DNA from: Pediococcus cellicola | GTDB lineage: Bacteria > Bacillota > Bacilli > Lactobacillales > Lactobacillaceae | NCBI RefSeq assembly: GCF_001438655.1 | Contig: NZ_JQBR01000004.1 | Span: 62,001-126,000 of the forward strand | DNA: 64,000 nt | Direction: 5' to 3' | Part shown: positions 49,002 to 58,132 of the stretch, in pieces | How the letters are laid out: each line of letters starts with the position of its first letter | Position numbering within the stretch: the first letter of the stretch is position 1 | The notes under the pieces: model-generated | What the model was told of the DNA's origin: nothing | The model's input: the letters and a program-made list of their open reading frames with translations, nothing else | Database searches by the model: none | Program-made: the position numbers and the translations under genes

Positions 49002-49943
49002 CTAGTTTTTCTTCGAATTATCTTTAATTAATTCATTCAAGTTCTCGTCAAACACTTTGGTCGCATCATAACCCATATTTTTAGCACGGAAATTCATTGC
49101 CGCTGACTCAATAATGACGGCCAAGTTACGTCCTGTACGAACTGGAATCGCAATTCGTGGAATTTCAACGTCAAAGAACTTACGTGTTTGTTGCCCATTG
49201 CCTAAACGGTCGAACTGCTTGTCATCATCCCAATTTTCCAAGTGGACAATCAAATTAATATCCGTCTCTGTTCTAACCGCACCGGCACCAAACAAGTTCA
49301 TCACATCAATAATTCCGACACCACGAATTTCCAATAAGTGCCGTAAAATTTTGGGTGCCTCCCCTACCAAGGTCTGTTCATCCTGTTGATAGACATCAAC
49401 CCGATCATCCGCAATTAAGCGATGCCCGCGTTTGACAAGCTCTAAGGCTGTTTCGCTTTTACCTACGCCAGAATCACCAGTAATTAGGACCCCTAAACCG
49501 TATATGTCCACTAATTCGCCATGAACTGATTGACGCTCTGCTAGTTTTCCTTCCAAGAAATTAGTCATATTACTCAACAAGCGTGACGTTGGTAACGCCG
49601 AACCTAACACAGGGATATTTTTGGCCTTGGCAGCTTTAGTTAACTCCTCCGGAATGGGCAATCCACGCGAAATCACAAACGCAGGTGTATCATCGTGCGA
49701 CATACGCTGGTAGACATCTTGACGTTCCTCGCTCGTCATACTTCCCTTCGCATAAGAAATTTCGGTTCTACCGAACAATTGCACCCGCTCATGGGGATAA
49801 AAATTAAAATACCCGGTTAACTCCAAACCGGGTCTTGAAATATCGCTAACTGTGATGGCACGTTGATCCAAAAATTCTTTGCCTGAGTATACATCCAAGC
49901 GAATGGATTTTACTAACTCTGCAACTTTTACACTATCTGCCAA
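49002..49943 (-). CDS. hprK: HPr kinase/phosphorylase
   Basis: Phosphorylates HPr and Crh-type proteins on Ser46 and so controls CcpA-dependent catabolite repression. The 313 residues have an N-terminal MurF-like domain (about 1-130), then Walker A ITGDSGVGKSETALELVKRGH and the HprK signature LLEIRGVGIIDVMNLFGAGAVR. The start is TTG at 49943, eight bases after AGGAGG. First of the hprK-lgt-gpsA-galU run. Confidence 0.97.
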   Translation of the reverse strand: MADSVKVAELVKSIRLDVYSGKEFLDQRAITVSDISRPGLELTGYFNFYPHERVQLFGRTEISYAKGSMTSEERQDVYQRMSHDDTPAFVISRGLPIPEELTKAAKAKNIPVLGSALPTSRLLSNMTNFLEGKLAERQSVHGELVDIYGLGVLITGDSGVGKSETALELVKRGHRLIADDRVDVYQQDEQTLVGEAPKILRHLLEIRGVGIIDVMNLFGAGAVRTETDINLIVHLENWDDDKQFDRLGNGQQTRKFFDVEIPRIAIPVRTGRNLAVIIESAAMNFRAKNMGYDATKVFDENLNELIKDNSKKN

Positions 49944-49973
49944 AATACTTACCTCCTGCCAATTGGTGGCAAT

Positions 49974-50342
49974 TTATCGATTCATAAAATAGTTTGAAAT
50001 GATGGCATTTAAAATGGACATCAATAACGCAATCCACATCGTCATTCCAAACGATGAAAAATAGAAACTTGTCGGTCCCACTAAAAATGAAGTTAATTGT
50101 AAAATGACCGCGTTAATCACAATACTGAATAACCCTAAAGTCAAAATTGTAATTGGTAGTGAGATAAGTTGCAAAAAAGGCTTGATGGAAGCATTAAGCA
50201 GTGCCAAAACCAAGCTTGCCCCGAGCGCAACCCACACATTTGTAACCACAAAATTACCGCTATTACGGTAAAAACCGGCCAATGCAATAAATAAGATGGC
50301 ATCCACGATAACTCTTTGCCAAAATTTCATTCTTGGTTTCAC
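49974..50342 (-). CDS. phage holin family (YvlD-like) membrane protein
   Basis: A 122-residue protein with four predicted membrane helices (about 8-27, 32-50, 58-80, 90-117). It matches the chromosomal YvlD/Phage_holin_4_2 group, which lies beside PspC genes in Firmicutes and is not a lysis holin. No prophage genes are nearby. It follows the PspC gene by 19 bp and lies 30 bp before hprK, so the three may be co-transcribed. A role in envelope stress is likely from context; the activity is unknown. Confidence 0.82.
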   Translation of the reverse strand: MKPRMKFWQRVIVDAILFIALAGFYRNSGNFVVTNVWVALGASLVLALLNASIKPFLQLISLPITILTLGLFSIVINAVILQLTSFLVGPTSFYFSSFGMTMWIALLMSILNAIISNYFMNR

Positions 50343-50361
50343 TCCTTTAAATTAGTGCGTC

Positions 50362-50697
50362 TTATTCATGATGCTTCGAAGATGGATCGTCTTCTTCTTG
50401 GACATTTTTAATGATTTTTCGTTTACGTGTTTTAGTTTCTTGTCCCGGTTGTCCAAATCCCGTGAAGAAGTTCTCAGTAAATCCATTTGTCCGCGGCTCT
50501 GGATTTTCTGGCATTAACCAAGCCAACAAAGCATATACCAAAATACCAGGAAAAACGTGCGTGAGCAAAGTTAGAACGACAAAAACGATACGCACAATAG
50601 AGGCATCAACAGCAAAATAATCAGCAATTCCGCCTAGAACACCACTCACCATTCGGCGATTCGATTTTGCAAATTTTCGTTTAGAATTTGATTTCAT
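50362..50697 (-). CDS. PspC domain envelope-stress protein
   Basis: A 111-residue membrane protein with a single PspC domain: KSNRRMVSGVLGGIADYFAVDASIVRIVFVVLTLL at about 12-46, then a membrane segment to about 62, and a polar charged tail (about 63-111). I chose ATG 50697, eight bases after GAGG; a GTG three codons earlier is too close. PspC proteins often sense or buffer membrane stress. It pairs with the YvlD-like gene downstream. Confidence 0.88.
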   Translation of the reverse strand: MKSNSKRKFAKSNRRMVSGVLGGIADYFAVDASIVRIVFVVLTLLTHVFPGILVYALLAWLMPENPEPRTNGFTENFFTGFGQPGQETKTRKRKIIKNVQEEDDPSSKHHE

Positions 50698-50779
50698 ATT
50701 ATTCACCTCAAAGTTGTTAATTACTTATATTCTACAGCTTGGAGCAACTAATTGGCAAACTAAAGCTTTAAAAATAAAA

Positions 50780-50813
50780 ACTTGATAGATTCTTAAACTT
50801 TCACCTATCAAGT
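50780..50813 (-). terminator. phoU terminator
   Basis: ACTTGATAG (50780-50788) / CTATCAAGT (50805-50813), followed by T-rich sequence on the minus strand. Confidence 0.7.
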
Positions 50814-50825
50814 CAATCTTTTTAA

Positions 50826-51503
50826 TTAGTTTTCTTCGGGATGATGGTCGGGTGTCAGTTCTGCTAAATGTCCGGTTTTATTATAAACAACCCATTCAGC
50901 AATATTACTAATATGATCTCCTATACGTTCCAAATAGCTAGCCACCATCAAATAGCTGGCACTACCTGTAATGACCTTGGAATCTTGTTTCATCATTTCA
51001 ATTGTCTTCTCACGTACATTGGCATACGCTTTATCGATTTGTTGATTTGCAATTGCGATTTGTTTGGCCCCGACTTCATCTTCCTTAACGTAGGCATCCA
51101 AAACTTCTTCCAACATTGAACGCACATTGTTTGTCATTTCGCCAATATCATCTTCAATTTCTGGAACACGTTGCTCACCTTTTAATTCAATTGATTCTCT
51201 GGCAATACCGACCGCATGATCACCGATCCGTTCCAAGTCCGAGCTGGCCTTAAGCACAATAATAATTTGCCTAAAGTCAGCAGCAACCGGCTGTTGAAGG
51301 GCAATTAACATCAATGCCTCATCCTCTAACTTGATTTCTTCTTCATTAATCTCTTCATCATGCTCAATGACTTGTTGGGCAAGAGCTTTGTCGTGATCAA
51401 TGAATGACTTAGATGCCCGATAAATGGCCTCACTCACATTAATTCCCATCTCTGTAAACTTACCATGCAACCGTTTTAATTCATCCTCAAAAATTCCGCG
51501 CAT
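50826..51503 (-). CDS. phoU: phosphate transport accessory protein PhoU
   Basis: Couples Pst transport to PhoR signalling and damps phosphate uptake. The 225 residues form two three-helix PhoU repeats (about 15-110 and 118-210), each with a metal-binding E/DxxxD block: ASSDLERIGDHAVGIA and SYLERIGDHISNIAEW. The start is at 51503 with GGAGG 8 bases upstream; a longer reading would run into the pstB stop region. Last gene of the pst operon, ending at a terminator. Confidence 0.95.
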   Translation of the reverse strand: MRGIFEDELKRLHGKFTEMGINVSEAIYRASKSFIDHDKALAQQVIEHDEEINEEEIKLEDEALMLIALQQPVAADFRQIIIVLKASSDLERIGDHAVGIARESIELKGEQRVPEIEDDIGEMTNNVRSMLEEVLDAYVKEDEVGAKQIAIANQQIDKAYANVREKTIEMMKQDSKVITGSASYLMVASYLERIGDHISNIAEWVVYNKTGHLAELTPDHHPEEN

Positions 51504-51519
51504 TTTAGTTCCCTCCAGT

Positions 51520-52275
51520 TTAACCAAACTTTCCATTTAGATAGTCACTTGTTTCTTCTTTTTGTGGTGCCATAAATAGCTGTTTTGTAGAACCCACTTC
51601 TACCAATTTGCCGTCCAGAAAAAAGGCTGTCTGATCAGAAATGCGTGAAGCTTGTTGCATGTTGTGCGTGACAATCGCAATTGTGAATTTGTCTTGGATA
51701 CTTAATAATAAGTCTTCAATTTTTCCAGCAGATACTGGATCCAGGGCACTGGTTGGCTCATCCATCAAGATGATTTCCGGCTGAACTGCTAAAACGCGGG
51801 CAATACAGATTCGTTGCTGCTGTCCGCCTGAAAACGCTAATGCATTTTCGTTCAACTTATCCTTGACTTCATCCCAAACTGCCGCCTGTTTAAGACTAGT
51901 TTCGACACGTTCTTGAATCAAAGCACGATCTTTAATTCCAGCTAGACGCAGCCCAAACGCGACGTTATCAAATACGGAAAAGGGAAAGGGATTCGGCTGT
52001 TGAAAGACCATTCCTACACGCTTCCGCAAATCAACTACATCAGTTTTCGGACTATAAATATCCTTATTATCTAATTTTAAACTACCAGTAATCGTAACAC
52101 CAGCCACAAGATCATTCATACGATTCATACAGCGCAAAAAAGTAGATTTACCGCTACCCGAAGGACCAATTAGAGCGGTGATTTTTTGCTTCGGAAAGTC
52201 TAAATCAATGCCATGTAATGCTTCGTGTTTGCCGTAATATAAGCGCAGATTCCGCGCTGTCATCACATTTGCCAT
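51520..52275 (-). CDS. pstB: phosphate ABC transporter ATPase PstB (copy 1)
   Basis: ATPase driving phosphate import through PstCA. The 251 residues have Walker [19 protein letters not shown] near 40, Q-loop [13 protein letters not shown], signature [18 protein letters not shown] and Walker [14 protein letters not shown]. The start at 52275 follows AGGAGG by 6 bases; a much longer reading enters the second pstB. Two pstB paralogs in tandem are usual in Lactobacillales. Confidence 0.96.
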   Translation of the reverse strand: MANVMTARNLRLYYGKHEALHGIDLDFPKQKITALIGPSGSGKSTFLRCMNRMNDLVAGVTITGSLKLDNKDIYSPKTDVVDLRKRVGMVFQQPNPFPFSVFDNVAFGLRLAGIKDRALIQERVETSLKQAAVWDEVKDKLNENALAFSGGQQQRICIARVLAVQPEIILMDEPTSALDPVSAGKIEDLLLSIQDKFTIAIVTHNMQQASRISDQTAFFLDGKLVEVGSTKQLFMAPQKEETSDYLNGKFG

Positions 52276-52285
52276 TTGTTGCCTC

Positions 52286-53089
52286 CTAACCAAAATTACC
52301 TGAGATATAATCTTCTGTGGCCTGAATATGCGGACGTGTAAAAATTCTTTGTGTCCGATCAAATTCCAAAATATGTCCCATATGAAAGAACGCGGTATAA
52401 TCACTCACGCGTGAAGCCTGTTGCATACTATGGGTAACCATAATAATGGTGTAATGCTTCTGTAGGTCATAAAGTGCCTGTTCCAATTTTCCTGTAGAGA
52501 TCGGATCTAAGGCGCTGGCCGGTTCATCTAACAACAAGACATCCGGATTCATCGCTAGGGCGCGAGCAATACAAAGACGCTGCTGTTGCCCACCTGATAA
52601 CGCAAGTGCACTGCGGTTTAAATCATCCTTGACTTCATCCCAAAGGGCAGCTTGGACCAAACTTTTCTCCACACGTTCTGCTAGTTGTGACTTAGATTTC
52701 ATCCCCGCTTTACGTAAGGGATAAGCAATATTATTAAAAATCGATTTTGCAAAGGGATTAGGGCGTTGGAAAACCATCCCCACATGTTTGCGCATTTCAT
52801 AAACGTTGATTTCAGAAGCGTTAATATCCACGTCTTGATACAAAATTTTTCCTTTTACCGTCGCAATATCATCATTCATACGATTCAGACTCCGTAAAAA
52901 AGTTGATTTCCCAGATCCAGATGCCCCGATTAAAGCTGTGATAGCATTTTTAGGAAACTGGAGCGAACCGTTATACATGGCATGATTGTCTCCATAAAAC
53001 ACCTGTAAGTCTTTGGTTTCTAAACCGAGGGGTGTCTCAATCGGATCAAATTTGTGAATATAAGTTTCTTCTAAATTATAAGTCTTCAT
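52286..53089 (-). CDS. pstB: phosphate ABC transporter ATPase PstB (copy 2)
   Basis: Second ATPase paralog, 267 residues. It has an extra N-terminal stretch of about 25 residues ([18 protein letters not shown]) before the nucleotide-binding fold. Walker A is [18 protein letters not shown], signature [18 protein letters not shown] and Walker [15 protein letters not shown] start at ATG 53089; a GTG three codons upstream lies inside the GGCGGGGTG ribosome site. It may form heterodimers with copy 1, or the two may serve different conditions. Confidence 0.95.
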   Translation of the reverse strand: MKTYNLEETYIHKFDPIETPLGLETKDLQVFYGDNHAMYNGSLQFPKNAITALIGASGSGKSTFLRSLNRMNDDIATVKGKILYQDVDINASEINVYEMRKHVGMVFQRPNPFAKSIFNNIAYPLRKAGMKSKSQLAERVEKSLVQAALWDEVKDDLNRSALALSGGQQQRLCIARALAMNPDVLLLDEPASALDPISTGKLEQALYDLQKHYTIIMVTHSMQQASRVSDYTAFFHMGHILEFDRTQRIFTRPHIQATEDYISGNFG

Positions 53090-53104
53090 TTTTGTCACCC
53101 CGCC

Positions 53105-53992
53105 TTACTTAGATGCTGTTACTTTTCGATAAATTCGGTTTCCTAACCAGCGCGCTGAAACATTAAAAATCAAAACAGCCAAAATGAGCACAGCCGAAGC
53201 CCCGGCTGAAACGGCACTCGCATCTGGCATAATACCTTCAGAATTAATTTTCCAAATATGGACCGCTAAAGTTTCTGCGGGCCGCATGAAATTTAGTGGA
53301 CTCGTTGGACTAAACGGATTCCAATTAGCAAAATTAAGTACTGGTGCACTCTGTCCTGCAGTATAGATTAAGGCTGCTGCTTCCCCAAAAATTCGGCCGG
53401 CACTTAAAATAATAGCCGTCAAGATTCCCGGTAAAGCTTCTGGAAAAATCACACCTAAGACCGTTTGCCATCGTGAAAATCCCAATGCCAATCCGGCTTC
53501 CCGCTGTAATTTGGGAACTGAGCTTAAGGAGGTTTCAATACTTCTTGTCAAAAGAGGAAGATTGAAAAACGTGAGCGCAATTGCACCGGAAAGAATAGAA
53601 AATCCGAGTTGGAACTCTACCACAAACAAAAGAAAACCAAACAAACCTACGACGACAGAAGGTAATGAACTTAAAACTTCAATTGCCACCCGGATAGTAT
53701 TTGTCACCCAGTTTTTAGGTGCATACTCAAATAGGTAAATACCAGCCCCTAATGCAATTGGAAATGAAATAAGAAGGGTTAAAATCAGCAGATAAAACGA
53801 ATTAAACAACTGATCCCCGATACCACCACCACTTAAGAAAGCTTGCGACGGTGAAGTTAAAAAATGCCAAGAAACATGTGGTAATCCAGTGAAAAGAATA
53901 TAACCGATTAACGCGACCAGAATCAAAACGACGACTCCAACCAACAAACTAATAATAGCTGTGGCAATCTTATCAATTATTTTTGCATTCAT
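53105..53992 (-). CDS. pstA: phosphate ABC transporter permease PstA
   Basis: One half of the membrane channel for phosphate. The 295 residues have about six helices and the binding-protein-dependent transport signature EAGLALGFSRWQTVLGVIFPEALPGI (EAA loop, about 185-210), which docks PstB. The ATG overlaps the pstC stop by 4 bp. GGAGG lies upstream. Confidence 0.96.
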   Translation of the reverse strand: MNAKIIDKIATAIISLLVGVVVLILVALIGYILFTGLPHVSWHFLTSPSQAFLSGGGIGDQLFNSFYLLILTLLISFPIALGAGIYLFEYAPKNWVTNTIRVAIEVLSSLPSVVVGLFGFLLFVVEFQLGFSILSGAIALTFFNLPLLTRSIETSLSSVPKLQREAGLALGFSRWQTVLGVIFPEALPGILTAIILSAGRIFGEAAALIYTAGQSAPVLNFANWNPFSPTSPLNFMRPAETLAVHIWKINSEGIMPDASAVSAGASAVLILAVLIFNVSARWLGNRIYRKVTASK

Positions 53993-54912
53993 TTTGTGAA
54001 CCTCCCTTGGCGTCCAATTAAGCGAACTAATAGGTTAAAGCCTAAGGACATCAATAAAAGAATCAAAGCTAATGACCATAGTGCATTATTCGGTAACGTG
54101 CCCATAACCGTATTTCCAATGCCAGTGGTTAAAACACTGGTCAAAGTTGAGGCCGGTGAAATTAAATTGTGTGGCAATAATGACGCGTTTCCAATAACCA
54201 TTTGGACGGCTAAAGCCTCGCCGAATGCACGTGCCATCCCGAAAATAATCGCAGTAAGTAGGCCCGGAATGGAAGCTCGTAAAACAACTTTGTAAATTGA
54301 CTGCCAACGTGTTGCCCCTAAAGCCAACGCGGCTTCTCGATAAAAACGAGGCACAGCCCGTAAACTATCCACATACATGGACGTAATCGTGGGTAGTACC
54401 ATTACAAACAAAACCAAAGTCCCAGCTAAAATACCAAAACCCGTGCCACCAAAGATAGCTCTGATTACGGGAACAATGATCGTTAGTCCTACAAAACCAT
54501 ACACTACCGACGGAATACCCACTAATAGTTCGATGACCGGTTGTAAAAATCTCTGACCACGCTTAGGTGCGATTTCTGTCATAAATAACGCCATTGAAAT
54601 CGCAAACGGTGTCGCTAAAATAGCGGAAAGGACTGTGACCGAAAACGATCCCACGATCATTGGTAACGCACCGACTGACGGAACACCATTTTTACTAACC
54701 TGTCCTGGATTCCAATCTTGGTGCGTTAAAAAGTCCCAAAGTGAAATGTGACCCCTAAAAAATGTTGCTAACCCTTTAGAGGCAACCAAATAAAAAATAG
54801 AAACCACTAACAAACCGATTAAAAACGTACATATAAATGCAATCCATTTTCCATAACGATCTTGACGCGTAGCTTTTGAAGCTTTCGTTAATTGTCGTTT
54901 GATTTCATCCAT
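53989..54912 (-). CDS. pstC: phosphate ABC transporter permease PstC
   Basis: The other half of the channel. The 307 residues have about six helices and the EAA loop REAALALGATRWQSIYKVVLRASIPGLLTA. The N-terminal 20 residues are basic and cytoplasmic. It starts 5 bp after pstS and overlaps pstA by 4 bp, so subunit ratio is set by translational coupling. Confidence 0.96.
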   Translation of the reverse strand: MDEIKRQLTKASKATRQDRYGKWIAFICTFLIGLLVVSIFYLVASKGLATFFRGHISLWDFLTHQDWNPGQVSKNGVPSVGALPMIVGSFSVTVLSAILATPFAISMALFMTEIAPKRGQRFLQPVIELLVGIPSVVYGFVGLTIIVPVIRAIFGGTGFGILAGTLVLFVMVLPTITSMYVDSLRAVPRFYREAALALGATRWQSIYKVVLRASIPGLLTAIIFGMARAFGEALAVQMVIGNASLLPHNLISPASTLTSVLTTGIGNTVMGTLPNNALWSLALILLLMSLGFNLLVRLIGRQGRFTK

Positions 54913-54917
54913 TCCAC

Positions 54918-55784
54918 TTACACCCCTTTCTCATCAGTTAAAATTTGTCCTTTGCGGTTACGTGTCACCTGCATATCATGAATTGAGATATATCCAAGGT
55001 CCGTGATTAATTCTTTTTGCATCTTTTTGGATCGGATATAATTCAAAAAGGCTTGTGTTTGTGCATTCGGTTTACCTTTGGTATACATATGCTCATAAGA
55101 CCAAATTGGCCAAGCATTTGTTTCTACGTGATTTGCAGTAGGACTAACGTTATCTAATTTCACTGCACGTACTTGATCATTCACATAAGAAAAAGAGGTG
55201 TAACTAATTGCTCCCGGTGTTGCCGAGACAATTTTTTGAACTGTCCCGTTAGAATCCTGTTCCTGTGCTTGCACCGGTTGACGACCATTCAGTACAATCT
55301 TTTCGAAGGTATTGCGTATACCGCTACCTTGAGCGCGATTGATCACGGTGATTTTTTGATTTTTGCCGCCTACCTGCCGCCAATTTGTCAATTTTCCAGT
55401 GAAAATTTGTGCTAATTGTCGTTTACTTAGGTTACGGACGGTGACTTCTTTATTCGTAATCGGGGTGATCCCCACAACTGCGACTTTATGATCAATTAAT
55501 GAGCTCGCTTTAATACCATCCTGATCTTCCGCATAAACATCAGAATTGCCGATAGTCACAGCACCAGCCTGCACCTGGCTCAACCCAGTGCCAGAACCAC
55601 CCCCTTGCACAGTAATATTAACTGCTGAATTTTTTACTTGAAAATTACTTGCTGCACGTTCAACTAAGGGCTGTAAAGCTGTTGAACCAACAACCGTAAT
55701 GGTTTGACTTTGGCGTCTTCCACATCCGGAAAGGCCAATAAGACCCACAATTAAGACACCTAGTATCCAGCTAATTTTTCGCAC
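54918..55784 (-). CDS. pstS: phosphate-binding lipoprotein PstS
   Basis: Captures phosphate at the outer face of the membrane. The 288 residues begin with a lipoprotein signal ending LSGC (Cys21 is lipidated by Lgt). The phosphate site shows VVGSTALQPLVERA, GGGSGTGLSQVQAG, NRAQGSGIRNTFEKIVL and NSDVY. First gene of the pst operon, behind four PhoP-type repeats and after a terminator for phoR. Confidence 0.96.
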   Translation of the reverse strand: MRKISWILGVLIVGLIGLSGCGRRQSQTITVVGSTALQPLVERAASNFQVKNSAVNITVQGGGSGTGLSQVQAGAVTIGNSDVYAEDQDGIKASSLIDHKVAVVGITPITNKEVTVRNLSKRQLAQIFTGKLTNWRQVGGKNQKITVINRAQGSGIRNTFEKIVLNGRQPVQAQEQDSNGTVQKIVSATPGAISYTSFSYVNDQVRAVKLDNVSPTANHVETNAWPIWSYEHMYTKGKPNAQTQAFLNYIRSKKMQKELITDLGYISIHDMQVTRNRKGQILTDEKGV

Positions 55785-55803
55785 TTTTCGTCATCCCCTC
55801 TCG

Positions 55804-55870
55804 ATTCTACACTGTCAGTCTAACAAGCACGTGTATTGTTATTGTGTTGTTCATGTAAAGATTAGGTAAA
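55804..55870 (-). promoter_or_regulatory. PhoP box array and pstS promoter
   Basis: On the minus strand TTTACC, TTTACA, AACACA and AATACA start every 11 bp (plus-strand positions 55865-55870, 55854-55859, 55843-55848, 55832-55837), resembling the TTHACA repeats bound by PhoP. A -10-like TAGAAT lies at 55804-55809; a good -35 is missing, as expected for an activated promoter. Confidence 0.75.
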
Positions 55871-55918
55871 GGTCTAATTTGAAACAAGCATGTGATGATT
55901 TGTGACGGCTTATTTCAG

Positions 55919-55962
55919 ACAAAAAAGTGGTATCGAGAAAAGACAATTTTCTCAATACCACT
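55919..55962 (-). terminator. phoR terminator
   Basis: 16-bp stem AGTGGTATCGAGAAAA / TTTTCTCAATACCACT with one U-G pair in the minus-strand RNA and a T6 run. Confidence 0.85.
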
Positions 55963-55985
55963 CTCAATTATTCATTTCAAAAAGG

Positions 55986-57416
55986 TTAATATTCAGCGCT
56001 AGGTCGCCATTGTTTGGGAAAAGTTAAAATAAAGGTTGAGCCTTTACCAAGTTCAGACTTCAAACGAACTTCACCACCTAGATTTTTTACGCTTTCAGCC
56101 ACGATGGGCAGTCCTAATCCCGTTCCACTAACTAATTCTCCAGGTTTATTTGCACTTACTCGATAAAAGCGCTCGAAAACTTTAGGCTGCTCTTCGGTTG
56201 CAATTCCAATTCCATTGTCACTCACAATTAACTGCCAACGATTCGTCGTCTCCTGATAAGATAAGGAAACGTGACCTGAAGGACGATTATAACGAATACC
56301 ATTCGCAACTAAATTTTTAATAATTTGACCGAGTTGTTGCGCATCGGTTTGCACCTTCACATTTTTTGGAATGTCATTAACTACTTCCACCTGATGTAGT
56401 TGCATACCTGAATGAAGGAGATTAATCTCCTCTTGCGCTAAATCTGCTAGTGAACTTTCCGTAATCTCTAAAGATTGCGGATCATCCGACTGCGTACGTG
56501 AAATAGACAAAATATCTTCCGTCAATCGCACAAGTTTCCGACTTTCTTTTTGAATGATAGCCAAAAATTCATCTAGCTTATCCGGATCATTTTTTGCCCC
56601 ATTCATCAATGTTTCTGCAAATCCAGAAATAGCTGTAATTGGTGTGCGTAGTTCATGGCTAGCATTACTTACAAAATTCAGTTGCATTTGCTCGACCGTC
56701 CAAGCCTCAGTAATATCGTATAAGAGCACAATCACTTCATAACGATGATGCACCTGTTTGTTATAAACTACCGTAGCTTCAATTACCTTTTCACTTGGCT
56801 CGCGTTTTAGATGAATTGTTCGATGATGATCCCGTTTAGTTTCAAAAGTACGTTCAATCAGGGCCCGTAAATCATCTTGCTTAATATCTAAAGTATACGG
56901 ATGTGGATCCTTTTGAATTTGTAGTTGCAATAAATCTATCGTAGCCGGGTTAGCTAATTGCACTTCACGATGTCGATTAATCACTAACACACCAACTGGC
57001 AAATTATTTACAATAGCCTTTAACTCATTGCCTTGGTTAGTCAAGTTATGAATTTGGTGCCGATCATGAGACTCAATTTTATTGACTGTCATGGTTAACT
57101 CATAAAACGGGTCATCTTTAGGCAACAAAATTTGACTGGCTTTTTCGCCCTTTAAGACTTCTTGTAACTTCTCATTTAGCGCATCCTGACGCAACTGCGA
57201 TTGGCGCAAGTTACTCCAATAAACGACGACTTCAATCGCTGTCACAAAAATCGTGATTGCAAATAACAAAATGTAGTTGATTTCTTGGGTACTAAAACTG
57301 TGTTGTCCTTTTTGGACTGCTTTAAGAACCAAAAATGCCATTAGTAAGTTACCCACAAAACTAGTTAAACTAAAACGTAGGGTCCTATTCAGCATTCTCT
57401 TTTGTATTGAATTCAT
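55986..57416 (-). CDS. phoR: phosphate sensor histidine kinase PhoR
   Basis: The membrane kinase of the Pho system, 476 residues. Two helices (about 10-35 and 45-65) enclose only about ten residues, so it lacks the extracytoplasmic sensor seen in Bacillus PhoR. A PAS-like region (about 110-220) follows, then HisKA with the phospho-His in FVSNASHELRTPITAI, and HATPase with NLVANGIRYNRPSGH and VSGTGLGLPIVAESV. Signals probably come through Pst and PhoU. The ATG at 57416 has GAGAGG 8 bases upstream; a TTG two codons earlier is also possible. The gene overlaps phoP by 32 bp. Confidence 0.95.
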   Translation of the reverse strand: MNSIQKRMLNRTLRFSLTSFVGNLLMAFLVLKAVQKGQHSFSTQEINYILLFAITIFVTAIEVVVYWSNLRQSQLRQDALNEKLQEVLKGEKASQILLPKDDPFYELTMTVNKIESHDRHQIHNLTNQGNELKAIVNNLPVGVLVINRHREVQLANPATIDLLQLQIQKDPHPYTLDIKQDDLRALIERTFETKRDHHRTIHLKREPSEKVIEATVVYNKQVHHRYEVIVLLYDITEAWTVEQMQLNFVSNASHELRTPITAISGFAETLMNGAKNDPDKLDEFLAIIQKESRKLVRLTEDILSISRTQSDDPQSLEITESSLADLAQEEINLLHSGMQLHQVEVVNDIPKNVKVQTDAQQLGQIIKNLVANGIRYNRPSGHVSLSYQETTNRWQLIVSDNGIGIATEEQPKVFERFYRVSANKPGELVSGTGLGLPIVAESVKNLGGEVRLKSELGKGSTFILTFPKQWRPSAEY

Positions 57417-58104
57417 AGCCAAAGCCTCTCACTGTTAAAATTAGTCGTGCATTTTTGGGGTCATCTTCAATTTTATCACGAAGATGACTAATGTGAATAT
57501 CTACCATTCTAGTTTGTCCTGCATAATCATATCCCCATACGGCGTTTAGTATGCGATCCCGATTCAATACATGATCTGCGTGGTCCCACAAGTAAACCAA
57601 TAATTTATATTCATTAGGTGTGAGTGCCACTTTTTTTTGGTTCTTTAAAACTTCGTAACGATCTTCGTCCAAAACCAGGTTGCCCACCCGCCGAAGCGCA
57701 TGCCCAGTTTTGATTGTGGCCTGTATTTGTTTACCTCGTTCAGTGCGTCGCAAAATAGCTTTAATTCTGGCCACTAATTCTCGAGGACTAAACGGTTTAG
57801 TTAGATAATCATCGGCGCCAATTTCAAATCCTACAATTTTATCTAATTCGTTATTTTTAGCCGTTAAAATTATAATTGGAGTATCTTCTTGTTTTTTTCG
57901 AATCCGCCTAATGGTTTCCAAACCATCTATTCCGGGTAACATCAAATCCATTACAATTAAGTCTGATTGATTGTTGTCCAACCATGTTAACGCTTGTGTC
58001 CCTGAAGTCACGCTTGCCACGTGAAAACCGGCTTCTTCTAGATTATAAGTTAGTAAAGTAACAATTGACGGTTCATCATCTACGACCAAAATTTCTTCAT
58101 TCAT
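57385..58104 (-). CDS. phoP: phosphate response regulator PhoP
   Basis: OmpR-family transcription factor that binds direct repeats before Pho genes. The 239 residues have a receiver domain (about 1-120, phospho-acceptor Asp53 in VMDLMLPGIDG, switch Lys in DDYLTKPFSPREL) and a winged HTH (about 138-235, LTPNEYKLLVYLWDH and RTRMVDIHISHLRDKIE-like recognition helix). The start is the ATG at 58104 with GGAGG upstream; longer readings enter prfB. The repeats before pstS are a natural target. Confidence 0.97.
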   Translation of the reverse strand: MNEEILVVDDEPSIVTLLTYNLEEAGFHVASVTSGTQALTWLDNNQSDLIVMDLMLPGIDGLETIRRIRKKQEDTPIIILTAKNNELDKIVGFEIGADDYLTKPFSPRELVARIKAILRRTERGKQIQATIKTGHALRRVGNLVLDEDRYEVLKNQKKVALTPNEYKLLVYLWDHADHVLNRDRILNAVWGYDYAGQTRMVDIHISHLRDKIEDDPKNARLILTVRGFGYEFNTKENAE

Positions 58105-58132
58105 ACTGGTGGCCTCCGTTTTGGCAGTGCCT

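Noticed and set aside
49974-50342. Prophage holin
   Set aside because: No endolysin, integrase or structural phage gene is near; it pairs with PspC as in chromosomal YvlC-YvlD loci.
52276-52404. 43-residue N-terminal extension of the first pstB
   Set aside because: It overlaps the second pstB and lacks a ribosome site; AGGAGG precedes the internal ATG at 52275.
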